Shown: in pieces, positions 11,560 through 24,241 of the stretch
How positions within the stretch are numbered: the first letter of the stretch is position 1
How the letters are laid out: each line of letters begins with the position of its first letter
Source of the DNA: Stramonita haemastoma
Taxonomy: Eukaryota > Mollusca > Gastropoda > Neogastropoda > Muricidae
DNA length: 64,000 nt
Reading direction: 5' to 3'
NCBI GenBank assembly: GCA_030674155.1
Contig: CM060335.1
Coordinates: 53,024,361 to 53,088,360, forward strand
Made by a program: the position numbers and the translations under genes
The notes under the pieces: generated by a model
Told to the model about the DNA's origin: nothing
Databases searched by the model: none
The model's input: only the letters and a program-made list of their open reading frames with translations

Positions 11560-12789
11560 ACAAAGACATGAAAGAAGAGGACATGGAGAAAGAAGAAACA
11601 GAAGAAAGGACACAAGGCAAAGCAGCTAACGATGAAACAAGCGACGACAAAAAAGAGAACAGAAAAGAAAACAACAGATTTTTATGACGAGGACGACACC
11701 GAAGAAGAAAGATTAAAGGTGAAGGGAAGACGAGAAGGATGGTGAAAAGAGAAGGAGAAGAAGAGGAGGGGGAGGAAGAAGAAGGAGGAGGAGGAGAAGG
11801 AAGAAGAAGAAGAAGAAGAAGAAGAAGAAGAAGAAGAAGAAGAAGAAGAAGAAGAAGAAGAGAGGAGGAGGAGGAGGAGAGAGGAGGAGAGGAGGAGGAG
11901 GAGGAGGAGGAGGTGACCACCACCAACAACAAAAACAAAAACAAAAACAACAGATTGACGAACAACTAGAAGAAAAAGAAGAGCGAGGAATGAACAAGAA
12001 AAAATGAAAAAGAAGTCAAAGAGGATAATGCAGAAGATATCGAAGACGACAAAGAAGATGTCTGTGAAGAAATATGCGACAACAAAGGAGGAAAATGACA
12101 AAGAAGACAGTGCCACAGAAGACAGTGCCACAAAGAATGACAGTGCCAAAAGAAGACGGTGCCAAAGAAGATGACTAAAAATAACCAACAAGAAGAGAAA
12201 AAATAAAGACAACACAGACAAGAAAAAGAAAGGACAAGAGAAAAGACAACACAGACAAAGAAATAAGAAAAACGACAGGGGGACAAAGAAAAAAGCTTCC
12301 TGACAAAGAGAAGAAAAAACATCAGGGCAAAATAAAGCTCAGGACAACACGAAGAAAAAAAGGAGGAGAAAGTTCAGAGGAAGAAAAGACAAGACACAAC
12401 AAACGAGAAGAAAGCAAGGAAGAAAGACACGACATCAACAACGAGCAAAAGGAGAAGGAAAGAAATCACAGAAGTAGAAGAGAGGAAAAGAAAGAATCTT
12501 CGAAGAAGAAGAAGAAAGAAGAAGAAGAAGAAGAAGAAGAAGAAGAAGAAGAAGAAGAAGAAGAAGAAGAAAAAGAAGGAAGAAGAGAAGAAAAAGGAAA
12601 AGAAAAGGAGAAAAAAAGAAGGAATCTTTAAAGTAGAAGAAGAAAAGAAAGAAGAAGAGGAGAAAAAAAGAAGAAAGAATAGAAGTAGAAGAAGATGAAA
12701 AGAAGGAAGAAGAGGAGAAAAAAAGAAGGGAAAGAAAGACAGGAAGACAGACACACAAGACACTAGAGGGACAAGAAGACTAGAAACAC
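11560..12789 (+). other. Third purine-rich (E/K/D-rich) block
   Basis: It begins after CAATAG with a clean frame TIDKDMKEEDMEKEETEER that runs about 45 codons to a TGA. GAA/GAG tracts (11740-11920, 12480-12740) and Lys/Asp/Glu-rich sequence follow, including a ~20-bp ACAGTGCCA repeat at about 12110-12165. No donor was found because it runs into a pyrimidine-rich zone. Confidence 0.35.
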
Positions 12790-13254
<465 letters not shown>

Positions 13255-13630
13255 TATTCTTTCTCTCCACCCTTCCTCTTCTTTCTCTCCACCCTCCCTC
13301 TTTCTTTCTCTCCACCCTTCCTCTTTCTTCTCTCCACCTTCCTCTTCCTTTTCTCTCCACCCTCCTCTTTCTTTCTCTCCACCCTTCCTCTTTCTTTCTT
13401 TCTCTCCACCCTCCCTCTTTCTTTCTCTCCACCCTTCCTCTTTCTTTCTCTCCACCTTCCTCTTTCTTTCTCTCCACCCTTCCTCTTTCTTTCTTTCTCT
13501 CCACCCTCCCTCTTTCTTTCTCTCCACCCTTCCTCTTTCTTTCTTTCTCTCCACCCTTCCTCTTTCTTTCTCTCCACCCTTCCTCTTTCTTTCTCTCCAC
13601 CCTTCCTCTTTCTTTCTCTCCATCTACCCC
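13255..13630. repeat. ~22-26-bp CTCTCCACCCTTCCTCTTTCTT minisatellite
   Basis: About 15 tandem units built on CTCTCCACC followed by CTTCCTCTTTCTTT, varying in the number of CTTT steps. No gene. Confidence 0.85.
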
Positions 13631-13789
13631 TTATCTACCCTGCCCCCCCCCCCCACCCCCTACCCCTCCTCCTTTTTTCCTCTCATTCCCTCTCTACTCT
13701 CCTACTTTCTTCAACACTTCTCCTCCCTCCTTTATTTTTCTCTCTTTCATTCCGTTTCTTCTCATGCCGACAGCTCCATTCCGCCATTT
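13631..13789. other. C-rich and CT-rich spacer
   Basis: Contains a C-run at 13644-13653 and CT-rich sequence. Nothing else seen. Confidence 0.6.
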
Positions 13790-13872
13790 AATTCCGTTGT
13801 GTTGCGTTGCGTCACGTCGCGTCACGTCACGTTGCGATGCGTTGCGTTATGTTGCGGTGCACCGCGTTCCAA
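13790..13872. repeat. CpG-rich pentamer array (GTTGC/GTCAC/GTCGC)
   Basis: About 80 bp of imperfect five-base steps alternating GTTGC, GTCAC and GTCGC. It is unusually CpG-rich for this window. Confidence 0.65.
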
Positions 13873-14290
13873 AAAGTTGTGCTTGTGTTCAGTGCCGGGG
13901 GTTTCGGTTCCTCCCGTGTCCTTCTGACAGTGCACTGTGCTTCAAGCTTTCCTTTCTCTCTTTTTCCCCCCTCCCCTTTTTTGCCTTGGCAGACCCCTCT
14001 CTCCTTTCTCCTCCCTCTCCTCTTCTCTCTCTCTCCTTCGCTCTTCTCTGTTTCCTTCTTTTCCTCCTTTCATTTCGTCTCCCGTCCTGCTGTCCTCTCC
14101 TTTCTTTCCCTGTCCCTCTCCAGTCTGATCTGTCTTCTTCCTTCTCCTCGCTCCTGTCTTTCTGCTGCTTCATCCTCCTCCTCCTCATTCTTTTGCTGCT
14201 TCCCGCCTCCTTCCTCTCTTTCTTCTTCCCTTCCTTTTCCCCTTCCTTCCTTCCCCTCCTCCAACCCCCCCCTCCCACTCTCCGTGGGCG
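13873..14290. repeat. Pyrimidine-rich tract
   Basis: CT/CCT-rich sequence without a clear unit. Long ORFs reflect composition. No gene supported. Confidence 0.7.
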
Positions 14291-14560
<270 letters not shown>

Positions 14561-14822
14561 TATGGGTGGGCTCACAAATGCATGCGTGTGTGATGCCAGT
14601 TGAAGGAGTGTTTTGCATTCAAATCTGATTCAAAAGACATGAATCTATTGTGCAGATGACCAGTGACTGTTTCTAAAATAATGTCTTGCTGTGTTTTCAT
14701 TGTCACCGAATTCACCTTTTTATGACATAGAATGTTGTTTGCCTTAAGTGAGCACGATGTAATTCAATATTCTTGTACACAACACTCTGCGCACATTGGA
14801 CTAACCTAAGACAGTTTTTTTT
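14561..14822. other. Unassigned spacer
   Basis: Ordinary sequence before the LINE fragment. No gene or repeat recognised. Confidence 0.5.
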
Positions 14823-15605
14823 AAATATGGTAACTGTTGACGGACTAGCAGGATCAGAACAAGAGCTTGCCAGACTAACAGAACACCTGAACAAGGCCTT
14901 TAGAACATACGGCATGGAAATCAGTGCAGAATAGACCAAACTGGTGACCAATAACACCAAGGGCATCAGCACTGATATCAGGGTCAATGACCAGAAGCTG
15001 GAAATGGTTCAAAGCTTCAAGTACTTGGGAGCTGTTGTATCAGACAAGGGGTTCAAGCCAGAGGTTGTATGCAGGATTGCACAGACAATAGCAGCACTGT
15101 CAAAACTTAACACCATCTGGAAAGATAAAAAATATTTCACTCAACCCCAAGATCAGACTAATGCGCTCCCTTGTCGTATCCATATTCCTGTGTGCCTGTG
15201 AATCGTAGACCCTGACTGCATATTTGAGAGAAGGGTACAGGCGGTAGAGATGAGATGCTTCCGGAGACTCCTTGGCATCTCCTACAGAGACCACATAAGC
15301 AACGAAGAGGTGCATAACAGAATCCAGCAAACCATTGGTCCCTACGAAAACCTATCGATAGCAAAGAAGCGTAAACTTAAATGGTATGGGCATGTCACAA
15401 GATCAAAAGGACTTGCAAAAACAATACTGCAAGGCACTGTCTAAGGAGGAAGAAAAAGAGGCAGACCAAGGAGGAGATGGGAGGACAAGCATCAGCGAAT
15501 GGACAGGCCTAGAACTCAACAAAATTTTGAGAAAGGCAGAACACGAGAAGGAATGGAGGGAACTGGTTGTCAAGTCTTCAGGGATGCCCCCACGGTCGCC
15601 AGACT
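14823..15605 (+). pseudogene. LINE reverse transcriptase C-terminal fragment (RTE-like)
   Basis: Translated pieces match the C-terminal part of a non-LTR retrotransposon polyprotein, downstream of the reverse-transcriptase catalytic core. They are GSEQELARLTEHLNKAF, SFKYLGAVVSDKG, EMRCFRRLLGISYRDHISNE, RKLKWYGHVTRSKGLAKT, then a GRPRRRWED-type basic tail and VVKSSGMPP. The 5' part (endonuclease and RT fingers/palm) is absent, as in a 5'-truncated insertion. It is dead: TAG stops at about 14934 and 15209, an extra A in the A-run near 15130, and further shifts near 15235 and 15444. The (TAGA)n tract directly after it is probably the element's own 3' tail. RTE-like placement is from motif memory, not a tree. 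Confidence 0.8.
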
Positions 15606-15606
15606 A

Positions 15607-15660
<54 letters not shown>

Positions 15661-15682
15661 TAGATAGATAGATAGATAGATA
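15606..15682 (+). repeat. (TAGA)n microsatellite, LINE tail
   Basis: About 19 TAGA units with one phase slip, starting within two bases of the end of the LINE coding remnant. RTE-like elements commonly end in short tandem repeats, so this is likely the retrotransposon tail. Confidence 0.85.
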
Positions 15683-16074
15683 GCAATGTTCTGAAAATAC
15701 AATAGTTTGTGAAGGATTTCAGCTATGAGCTGTACGCTGCACTTGACGTTTGTGTTTTGAATGCTTGTGTTGACATTGTCAGGTATAACTCTATTATCAA
15801 CTTTGGTCCCAGTTGTGCTTTGAGCAGTGTTTTGTTCTGCAGCCTTGAGCTAAGAACTGTTTGAATTGTTTGGTTTAAGGCAGCACTTTATTCATGATTT
15901 TGGAATATGCATATTTAGCTGCTCTATTTTTGGTACATGCCAAGGTGTATAATTATGGCAAACCCTTTTCAAAGATTACGTGAATTTATTTTTCATTTTC
16001 TTCATGCTTTTTTTCTTCTTCCATTTGAATTGTATTGTGGCCAAAGGCCGAAGTACAAAATCATTTCACTGTAC

Positions 16075-16146
<72 letters not shown>

Positions 16147-16200
16147 TTCTTTCTTTTTCTTTCTTCTCCGACACCGTTTAGTTTAGTTTATACACAGAAA
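15683..16200. other. Unassigned sequence with (CT)n
   Basis: AT-rich ordinary sequence with GGCCAAAGGCCGAAGTAC at about 16039, which resembles 3' ends of some invertebrate repeats. (CT)n at 16079-16143. No gene. Confidence 0.4.
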
Positions 16201-16740
16201 ATGAAATTTGCCATGGACACATTCAAAGATGACACGCCCACTGGCCCTCCTCGCTGTTATGTTCAACTCGCACGTGCAACACGGCAAGCCGTCTCCTCTC
16301 CGTCAAGCTTGTGTGATGTTGACCCAGTGCCATTGACAGTGTGAATTGGCGCTTGAAGACTGGAATTACGACTCTAACACTGACAAGGATACTGACAATG
16401 AAGATGTCATGACTGTGGTAGTCGCGCACCAACATAACCGCCTGTGACACTGACAACGCCTGTGACACTGACAGAGTGCATCTCTACAGAGGATGGGACA
16501 GAGAACAGCAAGAGAGGGAAACCATTCCTAACGAGTACAGAAAGTACAGCTGCCGTCAAGGAAGCAAGAGACAGCACCACTGTGTCCAGTGCAGATTACA
16601 GGATGTTGATGGAACTTGTACAAAAACTTGAAAACACAATGGACAGAGGCTTCCAGTCATTAATGAAAGCAGCTGAAGACGGGAATTTTCTGGACACGTC
16701 CAGTGACCAGCCAGCAGTACAACCACACCGCTAATGCCGC
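16201..16740 (+). other. Possible coding remnant
   Basis: Two short ORFs. 16201-16344 reads MKFAMDTFKDDTPTGPPRCY. 16444-16734 includes STESTAAVKEARDSTTVSS, then DYRMLMELVQKLENTMDRGF, a stretch that would form an amphipathic helix, and stops at TAA 16732-16734. The composition is protein-like and unlike the flanking simple repeats. It is either a host 3' coding end or part of a mobile-element ORF1. No splice sites or family recognised, so it stays hypothetical. Confidence 0.3.
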
Positions 16741-17089
<349 letters not shown>

Positions 17090-17289
17090 GAAGAAGAATT
17101 AAGAAAGAAGAAGAAGAGGAAATCGCAAAGAAAAATAATTGCGAAGAACAAAAAAAATTGCAAAGGAAAAGAAATGCGAAGAAGAATTGAGAAGAAAAAG
17201 AATTGAGGAAAACAATTGCGGAGAAGAAGAATTAGTAATAATAATGATAATTATAATAATCATCATAATAATCTCTCATCATCATCATA

Positions 17290-17291
17290 AT

Positions 17292-17362
<71 letters not shown>

Positions 17363-17420
17363 GGCGGTGGTGGCGGTTGTGGTGGTGTGGTGGTGGTGGT
17401 GAGTGATGATGATGATGATA

Positions 17421-17462
<42 letters not shown>

Positions 17463-17525
17463 AAGTTGATGTTGATGATGTTGATGATGATAATGATGAT
17501 GATGATGATGATGATGATGGTGGAT
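17290..17525. repeat. (GAT)n/(GGT)n array
   Basis: Trinucleotide array of ATG/GAT with a GGT-rich centre at 17347-17400. Confidence 0.95.
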
Positions 17526-17559
17526 GGTGGTGGTGGAGGTCTAGGTGATATATTTTTGC

Positions 17560-19140
17560 ATAGTGAGTATGATGGGAGGAACAGAAGGAGGGGGAGACAG
17601 AAGAGGATAAGGATGAGGAGGGAAAGAAGGAGGTGGAGGAAGAAAAGGTAGAGGAGGAGGTGGAAGAGGTGGAGGAAGAGGGTGGAGGAAGAGGAGAGGT
17701 GGAGGAAGAGGAGAGGTGGAGGAAGAGGAGGAAGTGAAAGAGGAAAACGAAGAGGAGGTGGAGGAAGAGAAGGAGGTGGAGGAAGAGGCGGTGGAGGAAG
17801 AGAAGGCGGTGGAGGAGAGAAGAGGAGGAGGTGGGGGGGAAGAGAAGGAGGTGGAGGAAGAGAAGGCGGTGGAGGAGGAAGAGGAGAAGGAAAAAGAGAT
17901 ATGGAGGAGGAGGTGGAGGAGAAGGTGGAAGAAGAGGAGGTGATGGAGGAAGAGGAGGAGGTGATGGAGGAAGAGGAGAAGGTGGAGGAAGAGGAGGTGA
18001 TGGAGGAAGAGGAGGTGATGGAGGAAAGAGGAGGTGATGGAGGAGGAAGAGAAGGAGGGGTGGTGGAAGAGATGATGGAGGAAGAGGAGGAGGTGAAGAG
18101 AGAGGAGGGATGGAGGAAGAGGTGATGAGGAAGAGGAGGAGGTGATGGAGGAAGAGGAGGTGGTGTGGAGGAAGAGGAGGTGGTGGTGGAGGAAGAGGGG
18201 TGGTGGTGGAGGAAGAGGAGGAGGTGGTGGGAGGAAGAGGAGAGGGGAGGAGGAAGAGGAGGTGGTGATGGAGGAAGAGGAGGAGGTGGATGGAGAGAGC
18301 AGGAGGTGAGGAGGAGGAGAGGTGATGAAGGAAGAGGAGGAGGTGATGGAGGAAGAGGAGGAGGTGGTGGAGGGAGAGGAGAGAGGGGTGGTGGAGGGAG
18401 AGGAGGAGGTGGTGGAAGTGGAGGAAGAGGAGGAGGAGGAAGTGGAGGTGGTGATGGAGGAAGAGGTGATGGAGGAAGTGGAGGTGGTGATGGAGGAAGA
18501 GGAGGTGGAGGAAGAGGAGGAGGTGGTGGAGGAAGAGGAGGAGGTGGTGGAGGGAGAGGAGGAGGTGGAGGAAGAGGAGGTGGAGAAAGAGGAGGTGGAG
18601 GAAGAGGAGGTGGAGGAAGAGGAGGAGGTGGAGGAGGAGGATGAAGAAGAGGATGTGGAGGAAGAGGTGGAGGAGGAAGAGGGGGAGGTGGATGAGGGGG
18701 CGGAGGAAAAGGAAGAGGTGGGGAGGAAGAGGAGGAGGTGATGGAGGAAGAGGAGGAGGCAATGGAGGAGGAGGAGGAAGAGGAGGAGGAAGAGAAGGAG
18801 GAAGAGGAGGACGAGAATGAGGAGAAGTTGGAGGAGGAGGAAAATGAGGAAGAGGAAGAAGAGAAGGAGGAGGAAGAGAAGGAGGAGGAATACACGGAGG
18901 AAGAGAATGAGGAGGAGGAGGAGGAGGAAGAACAGAAGGAGGAGGAGGAAGAGAAGGAAGAGGAGGAGGAAGAGAAATAGGAGAAGGAAGAGGAGGAGGA
19001 GGAAGAGAGAAAGAGAAGAAGGAGGAAGAGAAGGAGGAAAAGAAGGAGAAGGAGGAGGAGGAAGAGAAGGAGGAGGAGAACGAGGAGAAGAAGGAGGAGG
19101 AGAACGAGGAAGAGGAGAAGATGGAAAAGGAGGAGAACAA
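17560..19140 (+). repeat. 1.6-kb polypurine (GGA/GAG/GGTGGA)n tract
   Basis: Plus strand almost free of C and with T only in GGTGG/GATGG steps. The irregular unit GGAGGAAGAGGAGGTG predominates. A tract this long could form triplex or quadruplex DNA and is prone to assembly error. Confidence 0.9.
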
Positions 19141-19149
19141 TAAGTACAG

Positions 19150-19196
19150 GTAGGAGTAAATGGCTGTGTGGCTGTGAATGTGTGTACGTGTAGATA

Positions 19197-19270
<74 letters not shown>

Positions 19271-19377
19271 ATACTTAGTTTATATCGTGCGCAATAACTG
19301 CTAGGTAAAGGACATGTTACATGTTTCAGTTTGTGTTGCCAAGATGCTGTTCCTTTCTTATTTCTGAAGCTAAATTC
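19150..19377 (+). other. (GT)n array and spacer
   Basis: GTAGGAGT donor, (GT)n at 19200-19267, then ordinary sequence without a gene. Confidence 0.7.
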
Positions 19378-19496
19378 ATATCCATAAGGCCAGCTCTATA
19401 AGGTCAGCTCTATGAGGTAAACTCCATGAGGTCAGCTCTATGAGGTCAACTCCATGAGGTCAGCTCTATGAGGTCAGCATGAGGTCGACTCCATGA
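19378..19496. repeat. 15-bp tandem repeat CTCTATGAGGTCAGC
   Basis: About eight imperfect 15-bp units alternating CTCTATGAGGTCAG and CTCCATGAGGTCAA-type versions. Confidence 0.85.
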
Positions 19497-19522
19497 AGTC
19501 GGAAAAATCCCTATCACGCACG

Positions 19523-19595
<73 letters not shown>

Positions 19596-19795
19596 ACACA
19601 CATACATACATACATACATACATACATACATACATACATACATACATACATACATACATACATACATACATACATACATACATACACACACACCAGTGCG
19701 TGCACGCGCGCTCACACGCACGCAAGCACACACGCGCGCGCCCGCGCGCGCGCTCACACAAGCACGTAGCCTACACACACACGTGCGTGCACACA
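19497..19795. repeat. (CA)n, (CATA)n and CGCG-rich arrays
   Basis: CA repeats 19520-19600, CATA repeats 19602-19688, then a CACGCG-rich stretch to about 19755. Confidence 0.95.
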
Positions 19796-20280
19796 TTTTT
19801 TTTAGGTTAAAAAAGCATAAAATGTCAGATAAACAAATAAGTTGGATTCAAATCTTATTTTACAATTCATAATTCACAATAGTTTATTCCCGTGAACTTT
19901 TGTGAGCTATAGAGAAACAAAGAGCATAGGCCTACATAAATATCAATAAATGATTGACGGGAATAACGAGGAAGAGCAAAACGCAAGTACACAAAAGACG
20001 ATAATAATGAAAATGAATTAGACATGGCTATACGTTCTTAGGGTTGATGATCCTAAATAATGTAGATGGTAAATACTTTATTGTTCATGTACTTTCAGTA
20101 CAGGTATCTGTAGTCATAAAAGAGAGAGAGAGAGCAATAACAAAAGTTACATAGATGATAGGGAAAACTGAGCCAGTAACTGAATAAGACATCAGCATCA
20201 TGGATCAGACTAAACGAAAAAGCTAAGGCTAAACATTAAGAATAATACAATCTTTCCAGAATAAATTATTACCACACTCT
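19796..20280. other. Unassigned AT-rich sequence
   Basis: No gene, repeat or element I can identify. Confidence 0.5.
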
Positions 20281-20461
20281 CTTCAAATGTCACCAGGCAG
20301 GCCCTCGACTGGAGCCCACAAGGGAAGCTGAAAGTAGGCGACCAAAACAGACCTGGCGCAGAGGCATTGAAGCAGAGATGAAGGCAGCCAGAATGACGTG
20401 GGCCGAGCTGAAGAGGATCTCCAGAACCGAGTCCATTGGAGGAGTGTTATTGCGAACCTTT
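20281..20461 (+). pseudogene. LINE RT C-terminal tail fragment
   Basis: Encodes RQALDWSPQGKLK, then after a frameshift RRPKQTWRRGIEAEMKAARM and TWAELKRIS, the basic GRPKxTWRR-type tail found at the C-terminus of some non-LTR reverse transcriptases. Related copies lie at 62796-62960 (plus) and 59641-59782 and 60519-60656 (minus). It is joined directly at its right end to the head of a SINE (20462), which suggests the SINE inserted into it or that they were co-mobilised. Confidence 0.7.
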
Positions 20462-20805
20462 GTTCCCAAGGATAGCCTAGTGGTCAGAACATTGCGCTCG
20501 CAATTTGACGACCCAGGTTCGAGTCCGGTCGAGGAGATTTTGTCCTGGAGTTAACATCAGTGCTGACTCCACTCTCCCCAAAAGTCCTTCGGATGAGACT
20601 TTAAACCGAGGCCTCGTGTGCGAACGTACGCAGAACATATTGCGCACACGTTAAATCCTGATCCGCTTTTCATAAGAGTAGGCCATTGTGTGCCGGTGGG
20701 AACAGATGACATTTACAAAAACTGCATACACATGGGAACTGGATGTAAAAAAGCACAAGAGTACTTATTCCATTATCCTCGGTATAAAAGAATAAATAAA
20801 TAAAA
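20462..20805 (+). mobile_element. SINE family 2, full-length copy
   Basis: The head ATAGCCTAGTGGTC matches a tRNA A box, and GGTTCGAGTCC at 20515-20525 is a perfect B box. The body contains GACTCCACTCTCCCC, GGCCATTGTGTGCCGGTGG and GGATGTAAAAAAGCAC. It ends ATTATCCTCGGTATAAAAG and (AATA)n. This is the best copy to use as a reference for the family. Confidence 0.85.
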
Positions 20806-20995
20806 TACAAAGTAAACAGGCACAAGTCAAGTAAGTCACACTCTCAACAATCTACGAAAGATAACTGCTGTCTGCTAGAAAATATAATTAGAAAAATTAG
20901 AAAATAAAAAAGCCATATAGAGTTGCTTCCCTTATACCTGATCTGCTAATTAGCCTACTCGATTACTTTAAGCAGTATGTAGATAGGCCTAGCCT
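20806..20995. other. Unassigned spacer
   Basis: AT-rich. Starts with AAGTCAAGTAAGTCA, similar to the 3' repeat of the LINE tails at 59641 and 60519, so a few bases may be LINE tail. Nothing else recognised. Confidence 0.4.
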
Positions 20996-21440
20996 ACGTC
21001 TGCTCGACTCTTCTCTACGGTGCAGAAACGTGGAGAGTGAACAAGAAGTTGGAGAGCAGGTTGAGAGGCTTTGAGGGGAGGTGCCTGAGGAGGATTCTTA
21101 AGATTAGGTGGGAGCAGAGAGCGACGAATGAGGAAATCTGGAGGAGGACAGGCTTCAACAACATTGTGCTGCAGGTGAAGCAACGGCGCTGGACCTGGCT
21201 TGGCCATGTCTTACGCATAAAGAAAGGCAGACTTCCTCTTGAGGCCTTGTCCTGGGCACCTCCTGGGAAGCAAAACAGAGGCCGACCCCTTGGTACCTGG
21301 AGTAGGACTGTGGAGGAGGAAATGAAGATAATGGGAAAGACCTTCAGAGTTGGAATGAGTTGCGGTGGCTCGACCAAGATAGGACTGCCTGGAGGTCCCT
21401 TGTCTGTGCCTTGTGCTCCCCTCAGCAGGGCCAGGAGGAT
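20996..21440 (+). pseudogene. LINE RT C-terminal fragment, second subfamily
   Basis: Open for about 120 codons. It starts STLLYGAETWRVNKK, continues GFEGRCLRRILKIRW and TNEEIWRRTGF, then VKQRRWTWLGHVLRIKKGRL, LSWAPPGKQNRGRP and TWSRTVEEEMK. It then shifts near 21345 and has stops. This is the thumb/C-terminal part of a non-LTR (RTE-like) reverse transcriptase, 5'-truncated. The (GAGT)n at 21440-21464 immediately after is a probable 3' tail. It differs in sequence and tail from the fragment at 14823. Confidence 0.8.
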
Positions 21441-21685
21441 TGAGTGAGTGAGTGAGTGAGTACGCAGATAGGCTATCTGAAGAGATCAAAGAGAAAACAG
21501 CTGAAGTTACGTTAGATCAGCCCCATGGTGGAGTGGCCTGGATTTCAGACTGGAAGGTTACAGGTTTGAATCCCATAAGAGATGTAGGGATTTTTCGGAC
21601 TATGTGTGTGTGTGTGCTTGTGTGTGTGTGTGCGCGTGCGTGTGTGTGCACGCGTGCGTGTGTGTGTGCGTGTGTATGTGTGTGT
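21441..21685. repeat. (GAGT)n tail, spacer, (GT)n
   Basis: GAGT repeats 21440-21464, ordinary sequence to 21600, then interrupted (GT)n to 21685. Confidence 0.85.
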
Positions 21686-22149
21686 GTCAATCAATCAATC
21701 AATCAATCAAATTTTTATTTCCAGATGGTACATTGAGTAAGCAGCGATCTGCTTTTTTCCATCAAGCCATCTATCTAAAGAAAAGAAGAAAAAAAATCAA
21801 AACAATAGCAAAAATCAAATCCTAAACAAAACAAAAAACCAACAAAAGACAAAGTAGAAAATCCCTAGCAAACAAAAAAACCAACGAAAGAAAGAAAAGG
21901 GGAAAAAGCAAACAAACAATTAAAACAACAACAACAAACATTTCACCAACATTAACTTGCTAACATGATTTCAACAACTTTAAAATAAACTATGCCTATA
22001 AATAATACAAGCAACTACTATAACAACAACCAAAAGAGAAAATAAAATAAATAAAATAAATAAATAAAATAAATAAATAAAAATAAAAAATATTTTAAAA
22101 ATCTACTCAAAAGCCATACACACATATGCACATACACCCACACACCCAT

Positions 22150-22227
<78 letters not shown>

Positions 22228-22231
22228 GTGC

Positions 22232-22309
<78 letters not shown>

Positions 22310-22424
22310 TTTGCGCTCTTCCACTCAGCTCGTATACTCGTAGGTACATGCACACATTTAAAGTCTTTTTTTAAAAATCATATAGTGTCAAAAAAAAAAC
22401 CCAACAAAACACACACACACACAA

Positions 22425-22475
<51 letters not shown>

Positions 22476-22528
22476 ACACACACACAACAGCTTATATCAA
22501 TTACAATGTAACCAAAAAACATTAAGAC

Positions 22529-22585
<57 letters not shown>

Positions 22586-23036
22586 CAAATTTTTAAAAAA
22601 ATGAATAAATACAACAACAACAACAACAAATTTTCAAAATAAATAAGTAAAATAATAAAAAATCTATAAGCAATTTATGTCAAATTACAATATCTCTATA
22701 CTTCAATTCATACTTTATATTTTTAAAAGAAGATAAGGAAAAAACAACAAACACAACGATACCTTATGATAATACCCATCATCACTGAGAGGAAATAACA
22801 TATACGCTAACAAACATACAATCAAACAAAAGAAAAACAAAAACAAACAAACAAACAAAAAACACATAAAAACACACCAAAAAACAAACAATCAAACCAA
22901 AACATCAAAAAACCAATCCACACGGATTATATATTAGAAGGAAGAAAAGAAAAAACAACTAAAGCAACAATACCATATGATAATACCCATCACCACTGAG
23001 TGGAATAACATAACAAACATATGGGCATGCACACAC

Positions 23037-23067
<31 letters not shown>

Positions 23068-23271
23068 CAAAATCATATGGTGTCAACAGCTTATATCAAT
23101 ACAATGTCACCAACCATTATTTAAGACTTTAAAAAAATATATATATAAATAAAATAATAATAATAATAATAATAATAAAAATCCATGAAATGTCAATAAG
23201 CAACTTATGTCAGATTACATTATCTCCACACTTCAATTCATACTTATGTTATGAGGAAGAAAAGAAAAAAC

Positions 23272-23302
<31 letters not shown>

Positions 23303-24241
23303 CAAAAATAAAACCCCGAAAAACAAACGCAACAATACATATGATAATACCAATCTCCACTGAGAGGAAATAACATATACACTAACAAACATTCAAACTA
23401 ACCAAAAAACTAATAAACAAACCAAAGCAACAGAGAACCAAACAAACATAATGAACGAAAAAAAACACCAAGCAAAACAAAACTAAAGCAAAAAACAAAC
23501 AAAAAACAAGCAAACAAACAAACACAACCCCCCCAAAAAAACACACACAAAAAAACCCCACACACTCAAAAAAGAAAAAAATTTGGAGGGGGGGGTGGGA
23601 ACGGGTGGGGAGGGGGTATCAAGAGGAAGGGGGAAAACACAAACAACAACCAGAAGAATTATAATAATGATTTATGATTATATTTCATAAATAAAAAACC
23701 CTACACATATGAACAAAAACAAACAAACAAACATTCAAACAAACAAACAAAAAACAAACAAAACACAACAAAAAACATACACAACAACAACCAGAACAAA
23801 AAAGTAAGGCCTTTCCACTTATCAAAATAATATAAATATAATAGTGCTAATAGTCTCATTAGTATAATTAATAAAATAAAATAAAAATTAAATATTTATC
23901 CTGAAACTATTAAACTGGGTAAGTGAAAAAAAAAAAAAAAATCCAATCTAGTCGTCAAATCAGTGGTTTGGTTTTCTCCTTGTGAATTTGCAGAATATAC
24001 ACGTGTTTACATACATCACTTATTCCCTATCCTGTTCAAAATTAAATTATATATTAAAAAAAATACAAAAAAACAACAACCCTTTCTCCACCTTTTCCCC
24101 CTTCCACATACATATATAGCAAGCAAAGTGTAGCTTTTTCAGTCACAGTGAGCCACACGTGAAAGATTTTTCGGGGTTAGCAGAGAGTATCAATATCTTT
24201 AGTCTGTTCTAAGTATGGTTGATTGGATTGATGTGTAGTTC
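21686..24241 (-). mobile_element. Probable 3' UTR and tail of minus-strand LINE
   Basis: On the minus strand this follows the stop of the reverse transcriptase ORF and ends AATAAAAATTTGATTGATTG, a short-repeat tail typical of non-LTR elements (plus strand (TCAA)n at 21688-21711). The body is T-rich on the minus strand. It holds (CA)n at 22142-22310 and 22409-22487, (TAA)n at 22530-22583, a 25-T run at 23043-23067, and a ~690-bp imperfect tandem duplication (about 22345-23029 and 23030-23400 onward). No ORF. Assignment of the whole 2.5 kb to one element is inference. Confidence 0.45.

Larger units (their letters stand above)
17090..19149 (+). other. Fourth long purine-rich block ending at a donor
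   Basis: AGAAG/GAA-rich start, (GAT)n at 17290-17520, then 1.6 kb of almost pure purine GAG/GGA/GGTGGA repeats, ending AAGTACAG|GTAGGA followed by (GT)n. Frames encode polyE/V/M, polyG/R or polyR. It has the same plan (purine block, donor, GT array) as 847-4513 and 8263-9809. There is no clear acceptor on the left, and stops occur in the 5' part. Confidence 0.3.

Noticed and set aside
17263..19140. 625-codon minus-strand Ser/Pro/Leu-rich ORF
   Set aside because: Complement of a polypurine tract. All frames on both strands are long for the same reason.
20462..20530. tRNA gene
   Set aside because: A and B boxes are present but no tRNA fold or anticodon stem is evident, and the sequence continues as a SINE body with many copies.
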